From positions 19,456,706 through 19,520,705 of the forward strand of contig OW386288.2 of NCBI GenBank assembly GCA_936432065.2: DNA of 64,000 nt, written 5' to 3'. The position numbers and the translations under genes were made by a program. Under the pieces are notes generated by a model. The model was not told the origin of the DNA, searched no databases, and saw nothing but the letters and a program-made list of their open reading frames with translations. Source of the stretch: Rutpela maculata (Eukaryota > Arthropoda > Insecta > Coleoptera > Cerambycidae). Shown here one piece after another: positions 10,407 through 20,700 of this stretch (positions within the stretch are counted from its first letter, which is position 1; each line of letters begins with the position of its first letter).

Positions 10407-10422
10407 ATTACTATTCTGTTCT

Positions 10423-10560
10423 GTTATGTTCTGCATCCGAGCGGAATGTAAACTTTTCAGGATATTATTCTATATACTTTCCCGAACTCATTAAAAAAAT
10501 ATATTCATTTTGCAAATTTTTGTAGGCTTCACTATAAAATGTTCTCTGTCGTCTGGGCCA
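10423..10560 (-). repeat. Right arm of broad inverted repeat, outer block
   Basis: Reverse complement of about 3985-4125, with shared blocks TTATGTTCTGCATCCGAGCG and TTCATTTTGCAAATTTTTGT. It resumes where 8912 stopped. Confidence 0.65.
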
Positions 10561-10663
10561 AGTGTGCAACTATTCAATTTCATTTCACAATTTTTAGTAG
10601 TATTTTTTTAAAACTATTAACTTTGTTTTTATTATTATACTCTTCGCAAAAACGAAGAGTATA

Positions 10664-12515
10664 CAGGGTGATTCTTTTAAAGCGGCCATTAGAATATTTC
10701 CCACTTGCAGATGAGATAGAGATTTGAGATTTGGTACCCTACCATAGTCGACCATTGCGGGTCCGAAAATAATAATTTCAAGGTGGCAGCACTTCCGGAA
10801 ATACCGGAAGTCGATACCAACTTGCTTATTTTAAATGGTACACCCTATATATTTTCGACTTTTCAAAATGATCATAAAATTTTGAGTCTAAGCATGTAGC
10901 ACACCCTATACCTAAACCCAGCAGTTTAGGAGATATATGACATTTTATAAGAAAATTGACAGGTGCAACGGTTTGCAAGAACCGTTATAACTTTCTTCGT
11001 GTAGGAGACCCTTATTTGCTCTTTGGTACGTAGAAAGAACACAAGATGAGCTACTCTTTACAAAAAAAATAGATTCCAGAATAGTATACCAAGTGTTTTA
11101 TTTTTCTCGTTACATTTTGTCAAATTCAAACCTCAAAAACTTTTTTATTTCAAACGGAACACCCTATACTTTTTACATCAAATTATGTTAAATTAAATTC
11201 TCTTTTTTCTGGTATAAGCATTGTAGGGGTTAAAGTCAACTTTTCGAAATATTGGCGATTTTCTTAAATGTCCAAGAATTTTTAGTAAAAATTGCCATCA
11301 ACTTACCCATGATTAGAAACAATCATTAGTGTCAGTCATTCTCTTTTGTTAAAAAATGCCAGCACGTTTAAATTACACCCACGAAGACTTTTAGGTTTGT
11401 TTATTATTTATGGAGAATGTGATAAAGAAATACTAAGAACATGTAACACATTTGCTACTCGATACCCACAAGAACAGAAACCGTCCACCATCCACTGTAA
11501 ACCGCATATTGGAGAATTTTAGAATATTTGGCTCTGTCAAATGGCGCGTGCTAAATTTTTTTATGGCAATCGATGTAGAATTAAATTTGAGGTGGACTTA
11601 TATCAGCATGTCCTATACCTAACACATGTACTTTGAATTTTTCGCAAGTTTTTGTTGAAAATTATAATTTATCCAAAAAAACGTAGAAGCCTATGAAACA
11701 ATTGAAACAATAAAGTGGGTATCTATTAGCAAATGTGTTACATGTTCTTGGTATTATTACTTTATCACATTCTCCACAAATAATAAACAAATCTAAAAGT
11801 CTTCGTGGATGTAATTTAAACGTGCTGACATTTTTTAACAAAAGAGAATGACTGACATTAATGATTGTTTCTAATCATGGGTAAGTTGATAGCAATTTTT
11901 ACTAAAAATTCTTGGGCATTTAAGAAAATCGCCAATATTCGAAAAGTTGTAACTTTAACCCCTACAATGCTTATACTAGAAAAAAAGAAATTTAATTTAA
12001 CATAATTTGACAGGGTGTTCTATTTGAAATAAAAAAGTTTTTGAGGTTTGAATTTGACAAAATGTAACGAGAAAAATAAAACACTTGGTATACTATTTTG
12101 GAATCTATTTTTTTTTTGTAAAGAGTAGCTCATCTTGTGTTCTTTCTACGTACCAAATAGCAAATAAGAATCTCCTACACGAAGAAAGTTATAATGGTTC
12201 TTGCAAACCGTTGCACCTGTCAAATTTTTTATAAAATGTCATATATCTCCGAAACTGCTCGGTTTAGGTATATGCTGTGCTACATGTTTTGACTCAGAAT
12301 TTTATGGTTATTTCGAAAAGTCGAAAATATATAGGGTGTTCCATTTAAAATAAGCAAGTTGGTATCGACTTCCGATATTTCCGGAAGTGCCGCCATCTTG
12401 AAATTATTATTTTCGGACCCGCAGTGGTCGACTATGGTAGGGTACCAAATCTCAAATCTCTATCTCATCTGCAAGTGGGAAATATTCTAATGGCCGCCTT
12501 AAAAGAATCACCCTG
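10664..12515. mobile_element. Mariner-like element with about 0.75-kb inverted repeats
   Basis: Ends CAGGGTGATTCTTTTAAAGC and the matching inverse, flanked by TA at 10662-10663 and 12516-12517. The inverted repeats run roughly 10664-11420 against 11770-12515 with few mismatches, leaving about 350 bases in the centre. The centre and inner arms carry a decayed transposase N-terminus. The terminus differs by little from CCGGGTGATTC of the element at 4701, so the two are sister families. It is a deletion derivative that could only be moved by another copy's transposase. Confidence 0.88.
11356..11560 (+). pseudogene. Remnant of DUF4817-type transposase N-terminus
   Basis: Begins MPARLNYTHEDF, a stop, then in shifting frames LFIIYGECDK and TCNTFATRYPQEQKPS, followed by TVNRILENFRIFGSV in another frame. 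The order (YT-E..L..IYGEC, RYP/RFP, NR-L--F---GSV) is that of the DUF4817 family seen intact at 5121. Stops and frameshifts are frequent. The catalytic domain is deleted. Confidence 0.75.
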
Positions 12516-13065
12516 TATTGTATTTGATCGGCACATTTCTAAAATCGTAAATATCGCTCGTAGAGAAAAAATTTTCATCATTGTGTTAGTGAACGAATTC
12601 TGAACAACTTTCAAAATGTCCGTCTGTCCGTCCGTCCGTCACGTTTCTTGTAAGCACGATAACTTAAGAAAGAAAAGTCCGATTGTATTGAAATTTGGAA
12701 AGTAAGTTAGAGGCTAGGATTTTGAAGAAAATCGATCAATAAATAAAAAAGTTATTAATTATTTAATATAAAAAAAATATTCTCATAATTTTTGTCGCTT
12801 GTACTTAAATAGAAATCTTGTGAAATGTTATCTCCATAAACTTTTGCCTTGCAATCCAAAGATCGTGTGTTCGAATCCCACACGGGTTGGATATTTTTTT
12901 TTTCGTATAATTTTTCACAACAAAGATGGTATCACAAAATTTAGGAAGTCCAAAAACTAACATTATTTACAAGAAAACTGCGAAGAGTATCCTATAGAAT
13001 GTGTAACAGTTATATAAAAAGCTCAGTAAATTGGCGAAGAGTACGTTTTTAGCTTGTTTTTTTTT
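12516..13065 (+). repeat. Dispersed repeat with GTCC-rich motif
   Basis: Continues the sequence interrupted at 10663 (CGAAGAGTA..). It contains TGTCCGTCTGTCCGTCCGTC at about 12618-12640, followed by CACGTTTCTTGTAAGCACGA. The latter block recurs inverted at about 57888-57925. The phrase CGAAGAGTA appears at 10653, 12982 and 13035, possibly the repeat's own boundary motif. Confidence 0.6.
12846..12890 (+). other. tRNA-like 3' half (B-box), degenerate
   Basis: GTGTGTTCGAATCCCACAC looks like a T-arm with a canonical polymerase III B-box (GTTCGAATCCC), preceded by a CTTGCAA anticodon-loop-like segment. No A-box or acceptor stem is visible upstream, so it is a tRNA-derived relic or a SINE fragment and not a tRNA gene. 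Confidence 0.4.
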
Positions 13066-14525
13066 TAGCTTCTTACCTTCAGTCATATAAAATGTAAAGC
13101 TTTCTACTTACAGTTTTTATTTTCAATCCAAATTTTACTGTTTGCATTTTTTACTTTATGTAAAATGTTTATTAGTTGTACACCGCTACAAAATTATTTT
13201 TTTTACAGAGAGAATTCACATACGTAACGACTAAAAGTAATGAAAATCTTAGATACGCATTATTGATGAATTTTTAATCGACTTAACACAGTTATAAATT
13301 CCATATAGAAAACCATTCGAAAACTCATCGAACTGTAAAGCAAAATCAATACCGGCGAGAGATGTAATATTTATGCACATTTTATGATTTGTATGTGTGA
13401 CGCACACAAAAGCAACAGACATCAACATCAATGATCGTAATACCCGACCATCAATTCTTTATTGATTATCGTTCAGTTATGACAGTCGTATTCGTGTTTT
13501 TGAATATGTCTAGTTAACCATTCATATGGCCTAACAAAGCGGCAATCCCATATATTAGAAACCCTTTGCAAATAAAGGGAATTCTGCATTTTGCATATAC
13601 CATCGCGCGATATATCAAACTTCCTTAACAATACCCTTGGACCCTTTTTTGCATAGTTTTTTTAACCCTTTCTCACCCCATAATAATATATGCGCGTCAC
13701 CCTCAGTATGTCTTCAGGGTGTTTTTCATTGTAGTCAGGTAACCCCTTTACCCCAGAATATGACACCGTTCTATTATTTATAAACACAAAAAATAGAGCA
13801 AACGAACTGTGTCAAGATTTCTTGATTTGGATGCTGGCTCCGGAATGGGATGTTCCCAGTTGCCCTGTGACCTTTTTGCATCAATTATAATATGTAATTT
13901 TATACTGTGAACCGTTAGCTTCTTTATTCCCTAACCCGTTCGAAGTGTCGGAGTAGTTATTATGTGAAGTTGCTTGAGAAATGCATTATTGAAATCGCTG
14001 GCTGTGAATTCTGGTGATAATTATTATTTACAATGGAAATGTTAGTTTGTTTATTTTAAACCCGTAGTGACTGACTTCTTAAATCATTGGAGCTGTTCTG
14101 TATATACAGTATGTCCCTGGATTGAGCTTACAAGAGAGACATTTTTTTATTTTTTATTTTACAGAAAAATGCCAAAGGAATACAAATTTTCGCTTGATTT
14201 AAAACGGACAAATCTGTAATTAAAACCTCAATATTAATACAAGATTTTAGCGAAATTCGAAACTACGGTGTAGTTCGATAGTCTGGCATGCAAGAGGAAT
14301 CGCCGGTTTTGAAAGTAACAAAGTTTTGTAAATTTCCAAGACTTAGGAAAGTTGTTTTTTTTTTCAATCCTATATTGAACATTATTTGTAATAAGTTTGC
14401 GAATACAAAGATACAATCTTCAATTATACAAAATGGAATCATGTCAGTATCGTCGTTTTATTTTTAAATTTCTCAATAGCATCAGAAATTGAAAAAAAAT
14501 TTACCTTGTTGACATAACAATTATT
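13066..14525. other. AT-rich spacer with one dispersed direct repeat
   Basis: No gene was identified. Bases 13843-13930 are similar to 17268-17356: both read GTGACCTTTTT(G/A)CAT followed by AATTATAATATGTAATTTTA and then ACCGTTA.CTTC. The rest shows nothing that I can name. Confidence 0.5.
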
Positions 14526-14864
14526 GGGCTCGGTGGCGCAGTGCTTAGGATGTTAGGCTTGCAACCATGGAGTCCCGGGTTCGAATCCTGACTAGGGTAT
14601 GGATGTGTAGTGGCGTTTTTCACGTGTTACCGAGATGGTAGCAGTGGGCTAGACTGCGGTTGTGTGAGAGACAACACGGTCTAGTCGCTCTCCTCTCCTG
14701 AGTTCGAGTCTCAGCTGCGGCAGATGGCAATGTCGCAGGGAATGGGTGTTGTGATGTTGTCTATGTGTGAGTGTCTGTCCTGGTAGAGTGGAAGATCAGC
14801 CTACGGCTGAACTCCGCCAGGACATTAATATAAATAAGGCTAATAATAATAATAATAATAATAA
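14526..14864 (+). mobile_element. tRNA-derived SINE with 3' hairpin and (TAA)n tail
   Basis: The 5' part GGCTCGGTGGCGCAGTGCTT carries an A-box (TGGCGCAGTGC), a CTTGCAA anticodon loop (TGC, alanine-like) and the B-box GGTTCGAATCC. A second tRNA-like B-box (GAGTTCGAGTCTC) follows about 125 bases later. The 3' end has a strong stem, GTCCTGG (14777) with CCAGGAC (14823), enclosing a second stem CAGCC-TAC-GGCTG, and then a (TAA)n tail ending near 14864. A 3' hairpin plus microsatellite tail is the usual sign of mobilisation by a partner LINE. Transcription would be by RNA polymerase III from the internal boxes. Confidence 0.88.
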
Positions 14865-15024
14865 TGATATGTATATGTTCACAATTTGTACCTCGTTCAT
14901 CAGGTTTCAAGTACACAAATATTAAACAATGTTTCGAAATTATCGACGATTAATAATCATTTTGTTTACATTCAATAATTAATTGTTGTACATGACAATG
15001 AAGACAATGACAATAAAGATTTAA

Positions 15025-15335
15025 GTATTTTCAATATTTTTTTTGCCCTAAAATGCTAGAAATCATATCATGTAATTCAATACTTCGTCGGTATTAGCTA
15101 GAAGAGTAGTTGTTTTGATTGGTTCCCCATTGATTAGTGTTTTAGATAGATGCAGATTAAGGTACCAATGAACAGACAATAAATAATTTCATATTAAATA
15201 AAAAATTGTGAATGTCTATTTTCAATATACTTTTTTTGCTTTAAAATGCTAGGAATTCTGTCGTGTAATTCAGTATCAGCAAGAAGAGTAGTTGTTTTGA
15301 TTGGTTCTCCAATAATTTGTGTTTTAAAGTATTTA
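15025..15335 (+). repeat. Two-copy tandem duplication
   Basis: About 15027-15145 and 15221-15330 are diverged direct copies, sharing AAAATGCTAG(A/G)AAT, ATGTAATTCA/GTGTAATTCA and AGAAGAGTAGTTGTTTTGAT. The period is about 190 bases. Non-coding. Confidence 0.75.
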
Positions 15336-15395
15336 CCTGACTAGTATATTAGCGTCCCCAGATTAGGGCAACAATATACAGAAAGTAGGTAATTT

Positions 15396-16950
15396 CCCAA
15401 GTAACAATTTATGTTTTATCACAATCTATAAGAGGTTATTAAATCTATATAATAAAACTGATCGTAAAACTATCTATACTAGATAACCTCTTAAAAGCTA
15501 CAACAAACCCGGCATAAAACCAAAAAAGAACCTTTTATAAAGCTTATAAATTTCTTCCTTAAAACTAGCAATAAAACCAACAGTACTTTAGAACCTAAAT
15601 CTGCAAGATGTTTTCAAGTCTACCATAAAACCTTTTATAAAATCTTCTTAAAATCGTTAGTACTTGCAATCAAATTTTAAGCCTGCTTTGAGAACATCAT
15701 AAATAATTGTGTCTTTAATAATTCTTTGTCGAAAACTTGTTGCACTTAAACTGTCTAAATCAAAAAATGTCGCCAAGTAATAAAATATGTCTGCCTCGAT
15801 TCTTTTTAGGGGTTTATACGACATATTAACACATTTTAGACAGTTACAGGCTAAATGTAGACAGTAAGAATAAGAAAAATATAACTAAACACTGTTGCTA
15901 TGTTCAAACATGTCTGCCATAGTTAACAGAAAAACATGGCTGAAAAATTAATAAAACCGTTTATTTTAATAGAATACCCTATTAAGAGTTTGTGGCTTTA
16001 GGAAATATTTTATAAAACAAAAGGTTTTGTTAAATTCCAATTGCTCCACTTTGTTACTATTTTAAAGCCTGTAAGACTTTACCCAGCCTTACTACTCTTC
16101 TTTAAAACCCGCAAGATTTGTCTCTGACAATTTCTAAGCCAAATGCACTTAACTTAGATAACATAACCTAAAAAAACATTATTTATTTCGTGACCGATCA
16201 TTAATTTCTCATTATTTTCTTAATCTTCAAGTATTTATCTAAAATATTTGACTTTTTTCTAAGTACCTAGGTACCTAAAATGCTTTTTTGCGCCGCACTG
16301 CACTGTTTAAACTAGAATCAGTGATCACAAAATGGCGTTCACTATGCATTATATGCTCCCTCTCTCAAAGTTTAAAGGCGTAAGTGGGGGAACCAAAGGA
16401 TTTAGAAGTGCTTTTTTATAAAAACCAAAAAGTTTTAAGGTAGCTTAATAAAGCTACCGAAAAACTATTATGTTTTACTAAGTTTTAAGGAACCTTTACC
16501 AATTATCGTTAAAAGCAAATAGTATTTATGATAACATATATTAAGGGTAAGACTACTTAAGAGTTATTAGTTTTATTGCTTGATCAGAAGGAGTACTTAA
16601 AGACCATATTTTAAAAGTCCCATAAAACCTAAAGATTTATAGTTGTTTACCATAAAACTTAAAATATTTAAAATCCACTATAACACTTAATGAGTTTACT
16701 GTGGTTTTGAATAATGCAGGAATTAAGTGGCTATAAAAGAGCAAAGAGGTTTAACAAATTGCTTTAAAAATAACTTGAAGGCCTTTTTTTAAGTACATAT
16801 TATCTGCAGATAAATTGGTATGCACAAAAGAAATAATAAAACCCAGTTCGGTTTATTTACCTTCTTAAATCTGTGATAAAACCCAATAAATACTAAATAA
16901 AAACGAGTGTAAGTTGTGATTTGTTTAATACCTAAATAATGTTCTCTATT
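15396..16950 (+). mobile_element. End of an unidentified DNA transposon with subterminal motif array
   Basis: Starts with CCCAAGTAACAA, exactly the inverse of TTGTTACTTGGG at 20241-20252. The following bases resemble that other end too (TCTATAAGA, TTTTA, TATAATAAAAC). For more than 1.3 kb, short related motifs (CATAAAACC, TTTTATAAAA, CTTAAAA, TTTTAAG) recur in both orientations, like the subterminal repeat arrays that some DNA transposons use to bind transposase. No transposase was found. The opposite end of this copy was not located, so its limit at 16950 is approximate. Confidence 0.5.
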
Positions 16951-17267
16951 CAAGGTACTTAAAAACATTGCATACTTTATACGAAAATTAATGATGCTCC
17001 CTTTATTTATTAGAGGAATATTTTAAATTCAAAATGTATTTTCCTCTTTTAAATTATACGGTAACAGACTCAATAACAAAAATTTGTGTCAGAAAACGGA
17101 ACAGAGTACAACTGTATTAATTTCGTAACAGAATATACTAATAAAAGGTTGTGTTGAACTCTAAAATATTATTAAAATTCAAACCTAACCACCCCTATAC
17201 ATTTTTTGTTCATGCATCCCCTGCTGTTGTCTGCATTCAACCTGTGTCTGGAATTATTTTTCTTCCC

Positions 17268-17356
17268 GCAGCTGGATTCGCATCCCAGTGACCTTTTTAC
17301 ATTAATTATAATATGTAATTTTATATTTTATACCGTTACCTTCCTTAACCCTTTGA
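17268..17356 (+). repeat. Second copy of the 13843-13930 direct repeat
   Basis: Shares GTGACCTTTTT and ATTATAATATGTAATTTTAT with the copy 3.4 kb upstream. Its nature is unknown. Confidence 0.6.
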
Positions 17357-17696
17357 CGATCAGTATGTTTCCGGAGTTTATCCCGTGTAGTGGCTGAACT
17401 TTCTACAACTGAAGAGATCGACAGATATACTGTTTCTATCTAAATATAGAAATTAGAGGTACGGTTATTTTTAGAAAAACAATTGCATATTTAGATACAT
17501 TATGTCCATATTTACTACGAGACACCAACATATTGATAAAAAGTAAATAAAGAAATAGCTTTACATTTCTTTTTTAGTAGTAATTAAAATGAACAGACTA
17601 TTTAACGTTTTATCAATAATATTAATAAAGGTTAAACAAATTTTGAGTAAAAATAATAAATACTCAGTGTTTAACGAGGTATTATTACGTTAGAAA

Positions 17697-17850
17697 CAGG
17701 GACCGACATGGAAATTTATTTCGGTTCGGTTTCGGTTAAGGTTACCTAACTATTACCTACACTATTTTCGGTTTCGATTTTCAAGGCAGTGACAATTCGG
17801 TTTTCGCTTAAGGTTTCGGTTTACAGGAGACCAACAGCGTTTCGGTTTCC
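17697..17850 (+). repeat. TTTCGGTT-rich tract
   Basis: Irregular repeats of (T)TTCGGTT, for example TTTCGGTTCGGTTTCGGTTA, extend over about 150 bases after GACCGACATGG. A short inverted relative, AACCGAACCGAAACCGAAAC, occurs at 29641-29671. Possibly the end of an unidentified transposon or a short degenerate satellite. Confidence 0.55.
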
Positions 17851-18224
17851 CAGATGAAGATAAAAAACTTTGGTATCTTTTATTTGCATATTTCTACAAT
17901 AGTGGAGTAAAAATTTAAAAAGCCTGGGCTATTTTTTTTGCTGAGATCTAAGGTACACATATACAAAAATCACGTCTGTAAGTTTTGTACTTGGGTCGAG
18001 ATTGGGAACATATTCGTATAATTGTTTTTCTCGTTTTTTTTTGCAAATATCTCCGGTGGCAAGTACAATTAATTAATAACCATACAAGTAACTCAGGAGT
18101 GCGTAAAAATCTAAGCTAATATGCATAAGCATAATACAATACAAAATATATAATAAAATACTTGTAAAATTGTATAAGGGATAACACGTACATAATAACA
18201 AACTACGAAAGTGTAGAAACACAT

Positions 18225-18406
18225 TGAACAATCACTTAAATTTGTTTAAATAAAACACACTCTTTACTGTTGTACTTCACTCTGCTATCATATAAAGACT
18301 GACTGCCTGGTCCTAATCCTTGTCCTGAGTCAGCAGTTATATCATAACAGCTGGAATGTTTTTATTATAAGAAATCACATACACCAATGAGTAGTAGTAC
18401 ACTACA
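18225..18406 (-). repeat. 3' LTR of the gypsy element
   Basis: 182 bases; on the minus strand it starts TGTAGTGTACTACTACTC and ends AAGTGATTGTTCA. It differs from the other LTR mainly by an extra CTAATCC-type segment near 18316. Confidence 0.92.
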
Positions 18407-18783
18407 TCCACTTTTCCTTTTACAACAGTGTTAATGAAATTAACAATAATGTCCACAATGTGAGTTATTGCGGTGCTCCAAATATAACAATATACCTACT
18501 TAACTATATAATAATAGAACAATATAAGAATATGATATAGCAAAATATATTAATATAAAAGTCATAACCAAAGGAAGGTGCAAATTTGAAGAATACCAGT
18601 CTACGGCCTCTGATCCTTTGTCGGTCACGTGGACATGGACTTGCCTTGGATCAATTCACCTGTTACTGTAACATATATATAACAATATAGTAAAGTAGCA
18701 TGTCACACGACGATACTAAAGTAAATTAGGCTTACGAAATATCAGTAATTATCTGACTCTTGTTTTTTGTCGGTCACATGTAC

Positions 18784-18882
18784 TTATTTTGAAACATACA
18801 CTGCCCATTCTCCCTCGATCTTCTTTAGATGTACGATGTTCCTTCTGTAGTTTTGGCCTGTTACATCGTATTTAATTTGTAT
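18784..18882 (-). pseudogene. C-terminal end of gypsy Pol (integrase tail)
   Basis: Minus-strand reading gives QIKYDVTGQNYRRNIVHLKK and then a short tail ending at TAA (18784-18786). The pattern (V)TGQNYRRN-(V/I)HLKK is the usual close of gypsy polyproteins after the integrase chromodomain-like region. Only about 32 codons remain. The catalytic DDE part of integrase is absent. Confidence 0.7.
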
Positions 18883-19039
18883 GTGGTGTGTTTATGTTTA
18901 GTTAAACTGGCATCCTTACTCATTACTTGTGTACTTTGATTAAAGTTGAGGCAAGTTGTGTTTTCCTTTATTAGGTGTTTCACGTAAACCTTGGTTCTAA
19001 TGGGGTTTCTTCTGATCTTCGCTTCCTGTCGCCGTAATC

Positions 19040-19198
19040 TTTCCCTTTTTTCTTTTGAAGAAGCTCAGACAATATCCATTACCAGCAGACATTGCTAGTG
19101 CCAGAGATGAAGATCAAACCCAGTACATAATAGAGAGTGTGTCCAAGCATGCTCGCCCTAATACGCCTTAGCCCGCTGTGCTACTATACCTGCTCTTG
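19040..19198 (-). mobile_element. tRNA-derived SINE (second family)
   Basis: On the minus strand the head reads GGTATAGTAGCACAGCGGGC (A-box TAGCACAGCGGG) and about 60 bases later GGGTTTGATCTTC (B-box), the spacing of a tRNA-like promoter. The 3' boundary is uncertain; a conserved-looking block AGATTACGGCGACAGGAAGC at about 19020-19040 may belong to it. It interrupts the gypsy element. Confidence 0.65.
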
Positions 19199-19259
19199 GT
19201 AATTTATAATAATAGCAAGCGGCTCTACCACTCACTTTTTCCAAAAATGACAAAGTACT

Positions 19260-20252
19260 AAAATCAAACTGATTTTTTTGGTTAGGTTATACAAGGGGCC
19301 ATAAAACGTATATGTCTTAAAGCGGATGTGTTAACTCCTCAGTTTAGCATAGGTTTTAAAATAGCCTACAAGTTTTAAGAAATAACTATATTAAGACCGA
19401 TGGGACTTAAAACATACTTCTACAAGAATAAATCAGCGTACTTAAAGAGCAATTGGTTATTTTGTAGGCATTTTAAGATGAGACACGTTTGAAGTAGAAT
19501 TATTCACAACTAATATGGTCGATGCACACAGCTGCCACCACTTCCAAAGGTCAAGAAATAAACAACGGTCAGCCACACTGGGAAGGTTCCAGATTGAGCA
19601 TAGAAATGTAATTTTTTTTGTAAGAGAAATGTTTTTTAGAAAGAATTTATTAACATTGAATTATATTATGGAAAGATGATACTGATTTATTTATTTTTAA
19701 GTCATCAAGGAGAAAAATAATTTATCCATATAGTTATTTAAATTTGCGTTTTTGGAGGGTGCAAGAATTTTGTAAGAACTGTCTAACTAGATTTTACAGT
19801 AAACTTAGCCTCGTTGAAAATTTTAGCCCACTACGAGGGCTCTCAATACTTCATTTATAAGTAATTTTTCTCAGTACTCGCGATATGTTCATTTTATAAC
19901 TATGCATGGCGTCCCATATATTTTCTTTTATATTTACTTTATTAAATACAAAACATTCTCTCAAGCATTTGTGTGTGCATTTTAAACTTTAATAAGTACT
20001 TATTCTAAACAAAGTATGGTTTTATAATACCCTTTAGATATTCTACGAGCAGAGATTTAGATGATTCATTAAAACTTGAAAGCTTTAAAAGTAGTTTTAA
20101 ATGAAAATATGTAGACCTTTCTCTATACCCGTATAAGGGTTTTAAGTCAGTTTTATAGAGTCTTTCCAGACCATTTACGTTTATAAGAAGTCTCAGAAAT
20201 AAGCTTTTAGAATATCTTATAGAGTATGTTAAAATTAAGGTTGTTACTTGGG
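19260..20252 (-). mobile_element. End of the CCCAAGTAACAA DNA transposon inside gypsy
   Basis: The right end TTGTTACTTGGG (20241-20252) abuts the gypsy protease codons exactly where the active-site loop would continue. Left of it the sequence is rich in the same motifs as 15396-16950 (TTTTATAGAG, TTTTAAG, CTTATA). It is therefore a second copy of that family. Its opposite terminus was not seen before the SINE and Pol remnant, so an internal deletion is likely. A 90-codon frame over 20005-20277 is a junction artefact that joins protease to transposon. Confidence 0.55.
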
Positions 20253-20700
20253 TCTTGCTACCTGAATAAATGGGCATATCTATCTCAACTCCTCCTAAAC
20301 TGTAGGTTATTGTTTCGTCATTATCGATGTAGAAGACTTAGTTTGTTTCTTCTTCATCGGTGTCTTCTTGTATGGAATGCACATTCGCCACTTTCACCTA
20401 CTTGAATTTTTTAGGAGGCTCTACATATGGTTGACTATTTCTCACACGTTTTTTTCTTTCTGCATGTGTCTTATATTGAAACCTGAAATGTCCTCGGGAT
20501 CCACAGTTATTGCATGTCCGATTTAAGGCCTTACGCTTTTCACTTGAAGAAGAATGTTTGTGGCTTCCACGTCGACCACAAACCTTCGGTGAATAGTGAG
20601 TTGTAGCTTGATATACATATATTTCAGCTGTTGCCTCTACGTACGCTCCTGGAATACTGAAATATATTTCCTGCAAGCACAGTCCGCTCATACCTTTTTT
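20253..20700 (-). pseudogene. Gypsy Gag zinc knuckle and protease, broken
   Basis: The minus-strand frame from about 20691 holds two knuckle-like motifs: CGRRGSHKH (a cysteine replaced by arginine) and CNNCGSRGHFRFQYK (CX2CX4HX4C with the last cysteine now tyrosine). The knuckle frame ends shortly after PPKKFK. A shifted frame continues VANVHSIQEDTDEEETN, a stop, then TITYSLGGVEIDMPIYSGSK. The last resembles the retroviral-type aspartic protease (LGG--(V/I)-M-IDSGS) with the catalytic D changed to Y. Coding is then cut by the DNA transposon at 20252. Gag packages the RNA and the protease matures the polyprotein; neither can work here. Confidence 0.82.

Larger units (their letters stand above)
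8913..10422. mobile_element. Palindrome-rich insertion, possible tyrosine-recombinase element
   Basis: The paired left arm reads straight through (4126-4140), so these about 1.5 kb look like an insertion in the right arm. The two edges carry an imperfect inverted motif: GACCAGAAAGTAC near 8917 and the inverse of GACCGGAAAGTAG near 10396. Inside are several strong palindromes (9009-9141, 10048-10095 and an inverted pair at 9469-9480/9539-9550), a repeated TCTTTTCCGATC motif (three copies), a minus-strand coding remnant at 9663-9851 and a short plus-strand frame at 10251-10406. The base composition is less AT-rich than the surroundings. The family is not identified; a Crypton-like or related YR element is my tentative reading. 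Confidence 0.5.

Noticed and set aside
12846..12890. A functional tRNA gene
   Set aside because: Only a T-arm and part of an anticodon arm are present; no A-box, no acceptor stem, mismatch in the T-stem.
14526..14600. A genuine tRNA-Ala gene
   Set aside because: The anticodon stem and acceptor stem do not pair properly and the sequence continues into a SINE body with a (TAA)n tail.
17983..17995. TTTTGTACTTGGG as the missing right end of the 15396 transposon
   Set aside because: It needs a one-base indel relative to the 12-bp terminus and the subterminal motifs are absent next to it.
15396..20252. Treating CCCAAGTAACAA (15396) and TTGTTACTTGGG (20252) as the two ends of one 4.9-kb element
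   Set aside because: The right end lies inside the gypsy element (18225-23204) and the left end outside it, which cannot be simple nesting. Two separate copies explain it.
20005..20277. A 90-codon minus-strand gene
   Set aside because: It joins gypsy protease codons to the inserted DNA transposon; a junction artefact.
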